Positions 32,948 to 45,668 are shown, counted from the stretch's first letter. The stretch is 64,000 nt of DNA from Rhyacophila brunnea (GCA_022495005.1 JAGYXB010000559.1:3162001-3226000), one strand, 5' to 3'. A program made the numbers and translations. The notes: generated from the sequence alone by a model not told the origin.

Positions 32948-33395
32948 TACTTATTGACTTCAAATCGATGCGAGTCATGGGTGAAAGCAGCTGAAATGGT
33001 GAATTGCTTTGAGAGAAAGATCCTGAGGCTCATATACGGACCCATGAATGATGGTGGGGAGTGGAGAATTAGGTACAACACGGAACTATACCGCTTATAC
33101 CAAGATTCAAAACTCTCCACCTTCATAAAACTCCAGAGGCTGAACTGAGCAGGCCATGTCCAGCGCATGCCTGAGTCATGGATACCGTAGAAGATTCTTG
33201 AAGGAAATCCAGGGGGGAAAAGGCCAGTGGGAAAGCCACGCACACGATGGGGTGACAACATTACAAAAGATGCCAACCAGCTGCTAAAAATCATGAACTG
33301 GAAATGACGTGCGGAGGACCGTTCCGGCTGGAGGACGGCGGTGGAGGAGGCCAGGGCTCGACTTGAGCTGTAGTGCCATCGAAGAAGAAGAAGAA
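32948..33395 (+). pseudogene. RTE-type LINE C-terminal fragment, stops inside
   Basis: Readable as CESWVKAAEMVNCFERKILR, then YGPMNDGGEWRIRYNTELY. A UGA replaces the expected Trp in 'RLN(W)AGHVQRM', and further breaks precede GRPVGKPRTRW-like and GWRTAVEEARARLEL segments. The stop TAG at 33371 is followed by a (GAA)n tail at 33381-33393. Same general region as the fragment at 3843 but a different lineage. Non-functional. Confidence 0.78.
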
Positions 33396-34430
33396 TCCTT
33401 TTCCCTATTGGGTAGTAACGCACCCCAGTGGTCAATTGATCCACTTTGGAAATCACCGAGCCCTACACTACACAATGATAGTTGATTGTATATATAACGT
33501 TTTAGTAATTGAATACAAATACAAAGCGAAATAACTCGCATCTAGTTTAATTGTTAGATTCAATAACACGTAACAGTATTATACCAAAACAGCATAGAAG
33601 AGTAAAATAGAATAACCATAAAAAATACATAATATTAGTAAGTACACCGAATCAGTTAAATAGATCCTACTTTAAGATTTCTACAACAACGTCCACCTAA
33701 ACTCATCCTCACGCAAGTGAAAAATATCATTATCTGTATCGATTTCGTTTCACACAGTTATTGGTCTCCCAATTGGCTTTATAGGTACCAATGGAAAGTT
33801 ATTTTTGTACCTTGACAGAACAAACATTTTATGATAAGAGTAGCAGAGACCTCATTTACACCACATAAAATCATCTCAGTTATTGCCACAATCAAGCGGT
33901 GCTTATAGTAATATGCTTGGTCCACACTCCACGGGAGCGGTGAAAATGGTGACAATTTTCAAAATCAAGGCACAAAGTTAATATTATAAAGAGAATCCTG
34001 CAGCGAGTCGCGCCGTGCGTTTATTGGTCTCCGGCCGAAGCTAGCAACGAAACCAGTGAACCAAGATGGAGCCCCCAATTGAAGCGTCTCGTTACAGTTA
34101 CAAGTTTAAGTCTTCCGGCTGGGAATTAGCTGCGGCAAGAAGACAATAAAGCCATCCGCAATTTTCATCAGCCGGGAGTACCTTGTCGCTGCTCGCTGGT
34201 TGCTTCCCCCAGTGACGTTACACACAGTTTGACGTAAGAGGGGCAAAACAACAACAACAAAAAACAGTCTTCTTGTGAAATTTTAAAAATTAAGTTTTTT
34301 TTTAATATGAACAGTCACGGACCACGGTCAGTATCCTGTACCTATTTATGAACCCCAAGCCCCACTATAGTCAGGCCGTGACACGAAATTGTAAACTTCG
34401 ATCATAGTGATAGTTAGTTATTGATCATAC
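33396..34430. other. Unassigned; includes a GC-richer island
   Basis: 33990-34240 is clearly richer in G and C than its surroundings and free of recognised repeats ('gagtcgcgccgtgcg ... ccggccgaagctagc'). It could be an old single-copy element, a promoter/exon relic or another TE. No open frame supports a gene. Confidence 0.35.
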
Positions 34431-34437
34431 TTAGAAT

Positions 34438-34633
34438 CAGCGCTCGAAATGGAAAAATATCTGCTGCATTAATTGTAAATGTGATTTATAAAAATAAGTG
34501 TGTTATTTTTTTATTATATGAAATGTCTAGCTCAGACGGTCAAATTGATATCTCCACGAGACGTAGCGATAATGTTGTGGATTTTATGAACCGGAACGGC
34601 GCTCCAGTGCGTTCCGGTCCATTTCAAGCCCTG
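34438..34633. mobile_element. hAT MITE family A, copy 3 (196 bp)
   Basis: CAGCGCTCGAAATGGAAAAA to GTCCATTTCAAGCCCTG, with an exact duplication cttagaat at 34430-34437 and 34634-34641. Shortest copy in the window. Confidence 0.9.
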
Positions 34634-34641
34634 CTTAGAAT

Positions 34642-36084
34642 GCACTGTTTAAAGAAAATAATGATTGTTTCACAATTAAATAATGGTAATAATTTGAAAG
34701 AAATATGCAATTTAAAATCTGCATTTATTGCTAGCAAATAGGTTAGCGTACAGCGTGCGAAGGCAATCAATAACTGGCACTACCATCGAACGTAGTTATG
34801 CAGAATGTAGCCAGTCCACAATAATGTCGAGCTGAGATAATGGCACTTTGGCAACAGCATGATATTAAAAATGTACCTATGTAAAATGTAAAAAGTATTT
34901 TATTTCAAGAATAATTTTTTTGCGGCTTGGCTATTTTCAGCAGAACGTAGAGAAAACCTTCTCGCATCTGATCTATATCATATATCATATCTCATTTTTT
35001 TATTTTTTGAGGACTGGCTACTTTCTGCATAACTATGTCCTCGCAATTCAGTGCCACGATCTGAACATAGTCGGTCTAGGAACTACGCAATTTGACTATT
35101 GAGTTTCTCACTCAACCACGATTCGCAATGACATTTAAAAGAAAACACCATAGATCAGTCTATGTACCTAGTACCTACATACATTTGCAGGATAAAATTA
35201 TTAATAATCATATTATAGCAACGGCGTTGGCCAAATTCTGAATTAGAAGAAAAAAAATTAAGAAACAAGTTAATGTAAATTAACACAAATACATAATATT
35301 ATATTCCTAGTATGGAGTACCTATGTAACTACGCCACTGCTCTTGTTGCCCAAGATGTAAGAAGTCAACTATGAAACGTTTTGCTTGCAAAGATATTTTA
35401 GCGCCAGTGTCGTAGGCGGTTACTGCTCATAAATATGTATTTTCGTTATTTATCCAGTAACATAATAAATAAGGCCTAGTTTGCAAATTACAGGGTCAAG
35501 AGAACTTCTAAATGACACATTTGCTTAGGTAGGACTTATATTATTTCATAAAATATTTCAATATTTTTAACCCAATTTAGAATTGAGGGTATGTATATAT
35601 TCGATGAACTGATTAGGTACCTATGGCGGAAATAGGTGGCAGCAATTTCTTTCCAAACCAACAGGAATTGCGAGTTCCACGGGGAAGTTTTCATCCAGCC
35701 CCGGATGATATTTATATCATCTGTATCCACGCACATTGGTGGTTATGATGTATATATTTTAACAGTTTTATGAGGATCGTTGTCTAACCATTCAATTTGT
35801 TTAACGGGTGTACTTCTTCAAGAAATATCAACACGATTTAGAATGGGTCGAATTAAAATATAAAACACAGTAATTAAAAAATAACATTATAATCATGATA
35901 TACCTAGGTAGGTGGGTATATAAATGTGATTAAAAAACAACAATTTTGCTACTAAAAATAATTACAAGATAAAAAGAACTTTTTATATACAACGTTTTTA
36001 AATTTTCTGTTGAATTATTATGCTCAATATGCTCAAACTTGTACTTGATATGAAGTAAACAAAAAACAAACAAACAAATATAGA
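34642..36084. other. Intergenic, nothing recognised
   Basis: No recognisable gene. Short frames at 34920 and 35536 lack domains. Confidence 0.4.
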
Positions 36085-36402
36085 ATACTGAAATGTCATT
36101 TTGATTTCCATAGTTCGCACGTATATATTAATAATTTAGTTGCTAGGACCAACGCCTTAGCAACCAATAATAGTCTTTTACTTTTTACGGATTTTTCTGA
36201 AATCACTTTCCATACAAAACAGAATTAACTGAAAATGAATTCAATTCTGCTTAAAGATGGCTAAAAGTATTAAAAGAATGCATTGGCACCGTGTTCTTGT
36301 ATATTCTAAAAAAAAATGTCTAGCTAGTCAGGAAGTTACCTAGTTAAAAATCGATTGCAAGACTTGTATTGGACAAACAAGAATACGAGCTAATAAAATC
36401 GT
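36085..36402 (-). repeat. Dispersed repeat family N, uninterrupted copy
   Basis: Inverse of 25640-26630 minus the insertion. AACCAATAATAGTC at 36162-36175 is the single target site that is duplicated around the 616-bp insert in the other copy. Contains a TTGCTAAGG/CCTAGCAAC hairpin. Confidence 0.75.
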
Positions 36403-36700
36403 TGTAATAATATATATATATATATCCATTGTGTAATTCCGTTATTCAAAATTGCAATCAAATTACATAGGTATATGAAAAATGAAATTATGATGTTAAG
36501 TAGAAATAAACTATGCAACCTATGAATTGCAACGAATGTAATCAAACGTCCTTGGATGAATGTTGACCGCAATACGCGATCGCAATGGGTTAATCTATTA
36601 TGAACAGTGTTTCCCAAAATTGACTGGCTAGACAAATACGAAAATCTTCTATATTAAAAAAATCTAACCTACCTACAAAACTCAATTGGTAGGTCTAGGG

Positions 36701-36880
36701 CTAGGCTGCTCTCGTCGTGTAGTGCGTAAGGCGCTGGCCTTAAGGCCAAGAGTTTTGGGTTCGATGCCCGTTTCGATTTCTCAAATCCTGGGTGTTTGTG
36801 ATTGTTCAAAATTACTAACAACCACCTTGTACAAAAAAGCAAGGACATGGTTATTAGTAATAATTTTAAAAACAAAAACT
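36701..36880 (+). repeat. Second tRNA-derived SINE type
   Basis: A-box-like GTGTAGTGCGTAAGGCGC near 36717 and B box GGTTCGATGCC at 36759-36769, with a plausible anticodon arm GGCC-TTAAG-GCC. A non-tRNA body ends in an A-rich stretch at about 36870. It resembles a tRNA head, but mispaired stems and the attached body point to a SINE and not a gene. Confidence 0.6.
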
Positions 36881-37440
36881 GGTAGGTCTATCTTTTCGCA
36901 CTGTTTAAATTTTCTGGAGTTACCGATCATTACTTAGATAGCTTTTCGTTTCTAAAAAAATCGTAAAGCTCTAGTTAATTTCTGGCGGTTACATTAAAAG
37001 TTTAACTAGCAGATTCACTTCGAACATCATGAGCAACCCTCAGTCATAATTAGCTAAGGGGCTGTCGATTTAATATGACGTCACAAAACCAAAATAATAA
37101 AATATTCTGTAGGAACATAATTCTTAAATTGATCATTTTTAACGTATTTATTTTTTAGGAGTAAAATATTTTTGTGACGTGTGATAATGGGGAGGAGAGG
37201 TGATAAATATAGAGAAACATGTGACGTCACGTAATACAATTATTGTCGTAGGTACCACAAAGTGTCTTTGAGTAATTTTAGCACAAAACAATAATTAAAT
37301 ATGATTTCGGTGGATTTAATTGCCAATAGGTAAATACTAAGTATAATATTCTTTTATCGGTCATATTACATTATCAGTTACTATAGTATTCGTGTATGAA
37401 TAAAATTCCGACCAATACTGACCTACGGGTCGAAGTGTTT
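36881..37440. other. Intergenic, nothing recognised
   Basis: No gene recognised. Confidence 0.4.
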
Positions 37441-37625
37441 GACTCAGAATAAGGTCGAGGAGCGTCCACTTGATATATTCGAGAGGAAGGTGCCCATACT
37501 AGGAGTAGAAGAATGGCGTATCCGGTATAACCGAGGAATGCATCTCCACCTTCGTTAAACTTCGTAGACTCCGATGGTATTCATGAACATTCACTAAATT
37601 CACAAAACTCATGACAAAATTCATG
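37441..37625 (+). pseudogene. RTE LINE remnant, heavily decayed
   Basis: One frame reads PLDIFERKVPILGVEEWRIR and then YNRGMHLHLR; a shifted frame gives LRRLRWYS, where 'LRWLGH' is expected. Ends near a GATGATGATAC tail typical of RTE. Only about 60 codons remain. Confidence 0.6.
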
Positions 37626-38216
37626 ATGATGATACAGATTCAAGTTGGCGATGATAAATCAATAAATAATACCTACTTAAGATCGGGAAACCACGGTGAT
37701 ATAATTTCATAAAATATGTACTGTGGCATCGCCCTAAAGTTATTAAATATAATTTTATTCAACATTTTGTTTTACATTTAACATTAAATTTTAATAAAAG
37801 TTTGGACACCATTCGTGAAAATCATTATGTACTTAATTCACAGAGAATTAACGTTTTTTATACTTTTTATGATGCACATTTGACCCTCAAAATTACTAAA
37901 CATATCTTTACTATGCATATTATACAGTCGCGGCAGTAAATACCTATTTCCTTTTCACAACATACATACAAAATTATTTCGTTACAAGGGCTACAAGTTC
38001 GTAACGATATTTATTTTGAAAGTAGGCAAAACGAGTCAATGATACCAACGATTGAACTATCTGTAAGTCATTTCATATTTCATTATTCTTAGATCTAGCC
38101 AATGACATTATTAATGGACAACGCACTCAATACAGTAGCTAGAAAGTAAATTCGCGCATAGCGACATTTGCACATGTATAAGTAGACGTCACGCAATTTC
38201 CATTATGCGATATCAC
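37626..38216. other. Intergenic, nothing recognised
   Basis: No gene recognised. Confidence 0.4.
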
Positions 38217-38417
38217 GCATCGGGAATTTATAGTAATATCACCTTTATTGTAATGGCGTTAGAACAGTGTTTCTAGTGTCAATGTTCATTTGAGCAAACC
38301 CGTTCGAAACGAACTATTCGGCAGACCGACAAAAAGCATCGGGAATTTATAGCAATATCACCTTTATTATAATGGCGTTAGAACAGATTATGCCATTCGG
38401 CAGACCCGACAAAAAAG
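38217..38417 (+). repeat. Two-copy tandem repeat, period 119 bp
   Basis: GCATCGGGAATTTATAG at 38217 recurs at 38336, continuing through 'aatatcacctttatt.taatggcgttagaacag'. The unit end ATTCGGCAGAC(C)CGACAAAAA also recurs. The second unit has lost about 40 bp of the middle. Confidence 0.8.
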
Positions 38418-38944
38418 TGAATGTCATTTTTTTTCCAGATGCTTCGTTCATATTAATGTCATTGGATCTAGCAGGTTTTTGGGGTTGGATTAGTCCAAAA
38501 ACTACCCATTAGGTACAATCGGCGCCAATTTGACGCGTCTGTTGACCAAGTGATTCCGGACTCTTTTTATTTTAATAAAATATTTCTTGAAACCCTACAA
38601 AAATATTATCTACATATTTTATAAGAGAATTATAAATTAAAATGTGTTTATACCTGCGCAAGGTTGAAAAAATATTGATAAGTAGGTTTTTTAATCCTTT
38701 TAAATTTGTCTTCAACGTGTTAAATAAGTTTTTTTCTTAATGTGCGACATCATTATTTAGATTAAAAATCGCGTAACATTGCAATGACAAGACGTAAATA
38801 ACTAATCAAGGCAACAAAATACCAACGCGCCGTTTAGCATTTTATTAAAAAAAAAAAAAAAAAAAACGATGTATTCAGCTTCAGCGTGTAACGACTGCCA
38901 ACGAAGACATGTTATTAACAAAAGGTTCTGTGGGTCTATTCTAA
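38418..38944. other. Intergenic, nothing recognised
   Basis: An A run at about 38849-38867, otherwise no feature. Confidence 0.4.
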
Positions 38945-39170
38945 GCACAAGGCTGCTATCGACAGCTAAAGTGATAAATATTGTTACAATAAGCTAACCT
39001 CTAAAGTGCCAAAACTGTCTATCTCGCTCTAAAAGTTAACACGGCCAAGAGATGGCTGTTGAAACGTAGCACTTTTTGACAGTTTAGAGTGTTTAGACGA
39101 TTAACTTATTGTAACAATTAACCGCCTCAATACATACATATGATAAACTACCGTCGATAGCCGCCGTGTG
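38945..39170. mobile_element. MITE with imperfect inverted ends (226 bp)
   Basis: GCACAAGGCTGCTATCGACAG on the left faces CTATCGACGG...GCC on the minus strand of the right end. An inner inverted pair, ATTGTTACAATAAG and CTTATTGTAACAAT, adds a second stem. No target duplication was resolved. Confidence 0.55.
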
Positions 39171-39287
39171 TATAGTATAGCTTCGCTGGAATTGCTATCA
39201 AGTATTATGAGTGTTATGACTTATGTGGTTCTGTCAGTTGGCGTTAATCTTAAGTTCAATAAGCCATGTCTTTATTATTAGTATTAT

Positions 39288-39677
39288 AGCGCCTGTACAC
39301 TGTGGATTTACTGGCAGCAATAGTGAGTATTTTAAACTATTGTGACAATAACTGTTTACACGTAAAAGTGCTCACTGTCTCTCCAATTCATTTTTTAAGA
39401 GTGAGCAAGACGCGATGTTGTCATTTTATGGTACTATTTCGTACTATTTGAAAAGGTAGTTAAAATCGGTCAACCTGAAGATTCGTTCGTAGTTCGTTGT
39501 TTTGTCGGCAGGTTCGCCACTATCGTTTTACTGCGCAGTCGCATGAAAGTTCAAAGGCTTCCAAACTTTTTTGATTCATGCATTCAATCTTGCCAACTGC
39601 AGGTACATGTTTACCCATACATTTTCTTGTTATGGCCGCGATAATACTTACTGTCCATGCACGTGTAAACGGGGTAT
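39288..39677 (+). mobile_element. Dispersed MITE family I, copy 1
   Basis: Matches 58472-58907 along its length. Starts GCGCCTGTACACTGTGGATT and ends CACGTGTAAACGGGGTA. The end zones share GGATTTACTG in inverse orientation, giving weak terminal inverted repeats. Non-coding. Confidence 0.65.
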
Positions 39678-41298
39678 TATACGTTTGCATTAGAAATAAA
39701 TTTCTAGTTGACACTAATCAGTGGCGAAGGGTGACTTTTTGAAAGAGGCAGGCTGTGGGAGTAACCATGCTTGTCAGATATATTTACGGGAAATAAGAAG
39801 AACCCAATATTACTACTGATGAATAGGTACGCTAAATCGATGAAATTTCAAAAGCTTAATTGGTTTGTTATAATTAGTTTATAGAAATAAGCAATTGGTT
39901 TGAATTTCTTATGTATTTTCCTAAACATTTATAAACGTAACATACGCTCAAAATATATTACCTATCATCTATGAAAATATCCGTTGTTGTGTATTATATT
40001 ATGTTTCATAACAATTTATAATTTAACCCGTAAAACTGGACATTTTAAAAAAACTTCTATATTTTAAACACAGGCTTAGGTAAGTATAATATCAGATATA
40101 TAAATTGTCTAATGAGTGAACTAATAAATAAATAAAAATCACGAGATAAATTATTTTATATTTTTAACAACAATCAATACATATTTATGTGATTGAATCC
40201 CATAGAAATGATTTTTTAAACTATCTTCTTATTAATTATTTTGAATAAATGTGCTCTCGCGACGTAAGCGCTAACGATACAGCTTATACATTTGTATGCG
40301 GGACGCCAGACATTTTGAAATAATGAGAAAAAAAATCATATTGAAAAACCCGTCGATTCACGCGAAAATAATCCTATACAATATATGAAGCGAAACGCGG
40401 TGTGTTCTATTTTTTTAAACTTTCGAGAGATGCCATAGATGGTGCTTATTGAAATATGGGAAAAGATCGTAAAATTATGACAATTATACGATAGATGTCT
40501 TTGGGAATATTGAAAATATTATTATTTGTGATTATGTAAATACGTCAATATGATAATAAAAAATATTTTTCTTAAGAAGGTAGGCTTTAAATAATCGCCT
40601 AGTATGGAGTCTTCGCCACTGACACTAATAGGTACACTGATATAACTAACAGGGGAAGCATCATTGGGACACAATTGCCTTTCGATGTTTGGAAGACATT
40701 AAGTAGGTACCTACGCTAAGAGTTGGTGTCCTAAGATGCAAGACGAATCTGAATATCTTAACCATCGACTCACTATGATGTCTCATGTGAGTGAGGTGAA
40801 GTATAATATGCCAATTATACTGCCCTCGAATATGGGTCAAATGAGGACCTGCTGGAAGCGATTGCCAAGGCGATGTACGCTTCAATGTAAGAGAAGTAAT
40901 ATGATTCAGGATACATTCGCTAAGTAAATTGACTATAATAATATAAATACTATGAATATCGTTTGAAGCACTCAACACGTAGGTAGTGTCATCAACTCAT
41001 CAATCATCATCACAACGGCAATGCTTGTACGGCAACGCATTATTGTGATTGAGTTTTAATTTGATGCATTTTTTGCACGACCAAACGAAAACACCCAGGA
41101 CAGGCCTCTCCTCAGTTACCTGGGTCAGTCCGCCGCGAGCCTTCCCTTTTCCCTTATAACTTATCTCGTCAGAATGTATTGTTTCAAACATGTAACCAAG
41201 CCACACCAGTTTTTGTTGATAGACTCATGTAACTGTGTTTAATTTGTGTTGTATTCTTGCCAACTTAAAAATATTAATTAATCAGCTCAGGAATATCT
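39678..41298. other. Intergenic, nothing recognised
   Basis: Overlapping opposite-strand frames near 40661-40978 and the frame at 41000-41206 show no recognised domain. Confidence 0.4.
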
Positions 41299-41306
41299 CG
41301 CTCGCA

Positions 41307-41546
41307 CAGGGCTCGAAATGGACCGGAACGCACCGGAGCGCCGTTCTGGTTCGTAAAATCCCCAAAATTATCGCTCTGTCTCGTGGACATATTAATGTGA
41401 TCGTCTGAGCTAGATTTGCCATATTCTGTAAAATCTAACACACTTATTTTTATAAAATGTTATTATGTTAACTATGATAAACTATGTTATTATTTTCGTA
41501 AAATATCGAGCGCTCCGGTTCGTAAAATATTCCATTTCGAGCGCTG
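41307..41546. mobile_element. hAT MITE family A, copy 4 (240 bp)
   Basis: CAGGGCTCGAAATGGACCGG to CCATTTCGAGCGCTG, exact duplication cgctcgca at 41299-41306 and 41547-41554. Confidence 0.9.
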
Positions 41547-41554
41547 CGCTCGCA

Positions 41555-42261
41555 CATAAATCGTCTATTACCTATGATTTAGCGCTCATTCGTATAAAAA
41601 TTATCTTAACATCTAGTTTCTATCGGCGATTTTATTAAACGCAGATGACGCAATTGATTCGTTAGAAGATTTAAAAGGGGCCTCGAAACGGTTCAAACCA
41701 GTCATAGTGTTTTCAAATTATACTAAAATCTTTAAAAAAAAAAAAAAGCGTATTTCTCACAAATTGAGTATAACATAACTATTCTTACGCCAAAAATAAA
41801 CCACATATATTATCGTTTGTCATCTCTGTCATTATCAATAATAATTACTTTTAGTTGAAAGCTGTAATTTACGGTTTTTTTTTTGTTTTTATCGTGGGGG
41901 GGTCAAAATTAGTCGGTTTGCCGGGCCTCTACGTCGCTGAAGCCGCCACTGGAAAGTGATCGTACGGGGTAATATATCAATGGGTACTAAGTATATCAAG
42001 ATCATTCTTAATTGATTACATTAATTAAATAAGGATTTTAAAAAAAATAATTTAAAAAAAACTTTGAAAACAACAGGATAATAATATGTAGGTAGGTACA
42101 ATAAAATTATGTTACGATCCAGTTATGAGGTTAAGCAATATGAAATGAATTAAAATTTATCATGAATGTAAGAAATCGTAGTGTTTTTTTGTAAAACCAA
42201 CATAAAATAGGTAGTTTGTGATTATGCATATTATAATAGGTATACAGGTACTACAGAACAG
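41555..42261. other. Intergenic with an isolated transposon end
   Basis: GCTGAAGCCGCCACTG at about 41936-41951 inversely resembles CAGTGGCGGGTTTAG at 50113, suggesting another TIR family with partners not found here. Confidence 0.35.
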
Positions 42262-42570
42262 ATTAATAAATAGAATTCCAATAGGCTCCAACACTACAAT
42301 TTTTCGCAGTGTTTTGAATGAGGACTGTGGAGTGTCATATGAAAATGAAACACACAATATTATAGACGTGAAATAGTGTGCATTGCAACCTTCAAATACA
42401 CCAAGATTTAATGCGCGTCAGTGCATACGCCGAGAGCAGTTATCAGAATGAAGAACAAACGTATTATTGACACGTATTTAAGTTTATCCCATATTATTAT
42501 TCTTCCATACTCGAAATCGGTTGCGGGTTTGCTCCACACCCGTTAGGTATTTCAGTTTGCATTATTTTTG
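42262..42570 (+). repeat. Dispersed repeat family L, copy 2
   Basis: Counterpart of 15845-16172. Shares 'attatagacgtg', 'gcaaccttcaaata.acca', 'gcgtcagtgcata' and 'cacccgttaggtatttcagtt' stretches. One frame gives RQCIRREQLSE then an in-frame stop. Confidence 0.6.
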
Positions 42571-43599
42571 AGTTCCCTGTTTTTTTCATTGACAGATGAA
42601 GCGGAATATTAGAAAGTAGGTACAAGTAAAGTACATAAATGCGACGTATTAGCAAAACAGGGAGCACAGATCTGTTCTGTGTAGCAAAACTTACTTTCTT
42701 ATGAAAAGTTGATACACAGAGATACAAGAATAAGTATATGAAGTTTTTGAATTCTTTTATTTGGCATTTTATACTGATGGTGGGACCCACCAATACCGTA
42801 AATAACAACAGTGATTTGCATATGAGACCTCTCCTGCAACAACATTGTAATATATCGAATTTCGGCAGTTCTGAGTTATGAATGCCATAATGTTGTTCAG
42901 TACATCTCCTTGGGCATCGAATGAAGTATTGAACAACCATATACCTACGTGAATTAAAAACATTATTTAAATCAATTTTTAGGTTGCCTTAAACTTTTTT
43001 CTATATTAAGAAATTATGTAGGTACAAGGTTTTGACCACGGTGTTATTGCTATGTAGACCACTAAAAATCTAAAAAATAAAATAAAAATGTTATTTGTAT
43101 TACTTCTTTTTGATACAAAACGTTTTTTTTATTTCGCCAACATTTGTTAAAATCGATATACATACAGTGTTGTTGCAGGGGAGGTCTCATACCTATGTAG
43201 TTTTAAATTTCATCTCGTGTGATTGTAAATTGATACAATCTGTCAAACAATACATAGGACAAGTTAAACGAGAGTGTTACACCTCGTTTCCCTACAATAA
43301 TTAGGTAATGTCACTAGCATTGATGTACTTTAAGTCTAAAAATTTAGAATAATCGTTATAATGCTCATTGTCTTTATATTTGATTGTATATAATAGTAAT
43401 AATTCGTATGGTGTTCGTTGCGATCCGTCTTGTATATTATTATAATAAAGTTGTTGATTTTGGTTGCTATGGTTTTCTACTCTTATATTTTGTTGTGTTG
43501 CCATGTATCTGCTGCCACAATCTAAATAATATAGGTATCACTCGTAAACGATTTTAGCCATAGACATTTGGTTTTAGAAGATGGTTAAAATTTGACTGT
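42571..43599. other. Intergenic, nothing recognised
   Basis: The minus-strand open frame at 42497-42940 has no recognised domain and low-complexity composition. Confidence 0.4.
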
Positions 43600-43607
43600 A
43601 CCTAGAC

Positions 43608-44375
43608 CAGGGGTCGGCAAACTCTTTGATCAAAGGAGCCAAATATGAGTGGCACAACGGTTAAAAAAAATTCGAGAGCCATACGTATGTTTTTATAAAT
43701 ATGATTTATTTAAATGAATTAATTACATTTTATAACTGTTTATTTATTAAGCGAAGAAGATTTCCCGAATAAAACTAGCGTAAATATAATATGTTTTTAT
43801 TGTTGAAATTATAAATATAATTTTTACAGAATATGAATTATATACAATTTTCACGCATTCCTTAAAACTAATTTGAGCAATTACCTTCCTTGCATTTCTT
43901 TGGAGTATGTTTGGTATGTAACTTGTAGTTTTTAATTTCAGGCGCGACTCAAATTCTCATCGGTTATTTGGCTTTTCCAATGCTATTTATATTATTCATG
44001 TTTGAAAATGATTGTTCTACATAGTATGTAGACTCAAATATGAGTTCGGAAAGCTATACCATGTATTAAAAATCGTAGTATCTACCTTATTATGTAGATC
44101 TTTTAGAGTTGCTCCGCTGAATTGTGAAACTAAATTGCATTTTTCTCTCTTTAAGTCCTCAATTTTGGTGGCAAGACCTACAAATTTGGAGCAACATAAC
44201 TCTTTGCTTATTAAAAGTGCTCGTGTCAATATAAATTGGAAAAATTTAATTTGTCGACTTTGCAATGGGCGGATTTAAAACGACAACAATTGGGAATTGG
44301 GAATTTGGCAAAGAGCCGCACGCCAATACCCATAGAGCCGCATGTGGCTCGCGAGTTGCGGTTTGCCGACCCCTG
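43608..44375 (-). mobile_element. hAT element, deletion derivative with transposase relic
   Basis: CAGGGGTCGGCAAACTC at the left and CAGGGGTCGGCAAACC on the minus strand at the right. An exact 8-bp duplication acctagac lies at 43600-43607 and 44376-44383. The ends also share 'agagcc.' zones. These are classic hAT termini. The interior encodes a decayed transposase C-terminus on the minus strand. Confidence 0.93.
43870..44265 (-). pseudogene. hAT transposase C-terminal relic
   Basis: The minus frame reads LATKIEDLKREKCNLVSQFS and then TIFNTWYSFPNSY. After a one-base frameshift near 44018 it continues VEQSFSNMNNINS, and later PEIKNYKLHTKHTPKKCK. 'CEQxFSxMNxxKS ... LKSxLRxxTTxYxP' is the dimerisation domain at the end of hAT transposases, so orientation and identity are secure. 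Two further stops interrupt it. The BED zinc finger and catalytic core are gone, so no transposase activity is possible. Confidence 0.75.
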
Positions 44376-44383
44376 ACCTAGAC

Positions 44384-44860
44384 TGAAACAAGGGTCGAAT
44401 TGAAGATTTGCATTTCATGCCTTTGACTTATCCCGAAGAATTACACGAAATTTACATTTTAAACGATCATTTTATTATTAATAAATGTTTAATTTTCATA
44501 AGATGGCAATCGGCATAATTTAAATTGAATAATAATTATAGATTAATAGTTAATAAGTATAACCTATAATTAAATTATTATATTATCAGTACCTAGTTAA
44601 TTGAACCAATTAACGCATTAATGATACAGTATACCTACCTAGTAAGACAGAGGTACACTGGAGCCGTATTTTTATTAAGATGCCAACAAAATTACTGTTA
44701 TCAAAATGGAGTCTGTTTGCGTTTTATAAGTTTAGTCATAGTGAAAATAGTAGGTAACTACCCAATTTAATATACGCGTTGAATAGTGTGTTTCGTATTT
44801 GCGTATTGAATCGATACTCAATATAATTTTGTTTTGTCAGAAATAAGTACTTAAACAACA
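44384..44860. other. Intergenic, nothing recognised
   Basis: AT-rich, no gene recognised. Confidence 0.4.
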
Positions 44861-45227
44861 TTAAGAGCATACTTCAGTGAAACGGCAAATAATTTTCAAC
44901 TATAGGTGCGACGAAATTTCGGACTCGCTGGCAATCGGAGAGCGAAAGTCGAGTTGTGAACACGTCAATTTGTTTTGTGATGGCGACCTTGGAATCGGTT
45001 CTTAAATCGTGTAAAGATGACTAAAACGACGCCGTTTAGCGAAGAAAGCGTATGTGATATAATTGTGGCATTGTTGCCTAATAGAACAATAAACATAACA
45101 TTAAATGGACGCATGTTGACTTTTTATGACAAATTATGTTTTGTTCTGCACGCGTCGTTTGCACAATCTTCGCGTCGCGTAGTCACGATTGTTTAAGACC
45201 GTGCCCCAGCTTGAAGTATAGCCTTAA
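44861..45227 (-). mobile_element. TTAA-flanked MITE family G, copy 4, inverted
   Basis: TTAA at 44861-44864 and 45224-45227. Ends TTAAGAGCATACTTCAGTG and, on the minus strand, TTAAGGCTATACTTCAAG. Uninterrupted, so with 19630-19951 it defines the family. It contains the inverse of 'acatgcgtccatttaatgtt' at about 45096-45115. Confidence 0.78.
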
Positions 45228-45431
45228 GTAAAAACTATTTATTTACGAATAATTTCTGTTTAAAAATCAGAAATTGAATGTTATATCAGTAGAATGCATA
45301 GTTTCTAGTACGCGACGCGTTTGTTTACATTTTTCATCATCCGCCAAACAGCCAATATAGTTTAGCGATTCAAAATGTATCAGATTTCGTTATTAATAGG
45401 TATTGATATTGTGTACTCATAGGAAGTGTCC

Positions 45432-45660
45432 CAGCGCTCGGAATGGAAAAGTTTACGAACCGAAGCGCTCGACAGTTTTCTGAAGAACAATACATCAGTT
45501 ATCAAATTTTATGTGTATTTCATAAAAATAAGTGTGTTAGATAGATGGCCTATCTAGCTCAGACGGTCAAATTATTTTTTTCACGAGACGGAGCGATAAT
45601 TTTACCGATTTTACGAACAGGAACGGCACTCCGGTGCGTTCCGGTCCATTTCGAGCCCTG
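45432..45660. mobile_element. hAT MITE family A, copy 5 (229 bp)
   Basis: CAGCGCTCGGAATGGAAAAG to CCATTTCGAGCCCTG, exact duplication aagtgtcc at 45424-45431 and 45661-45668. Contains CACGAGACGGAGCGATAAT. Confidence 0.92.
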
Positions 45661-45668
45661 AAGTGTCC

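Noticed and set aside
36701..36775. tRNA-Leu gene
   Set aside because: It has A and B boxes and a Leu-like TTAAG loop, but stem mismatches and an attached SINE-like body argue against a gene.
42497..42940. 147-codon minus-strand frame
   Set aside because: It overlaps the end of repeat family L, has erratic composition and no domain signature, so a gene is not supported.
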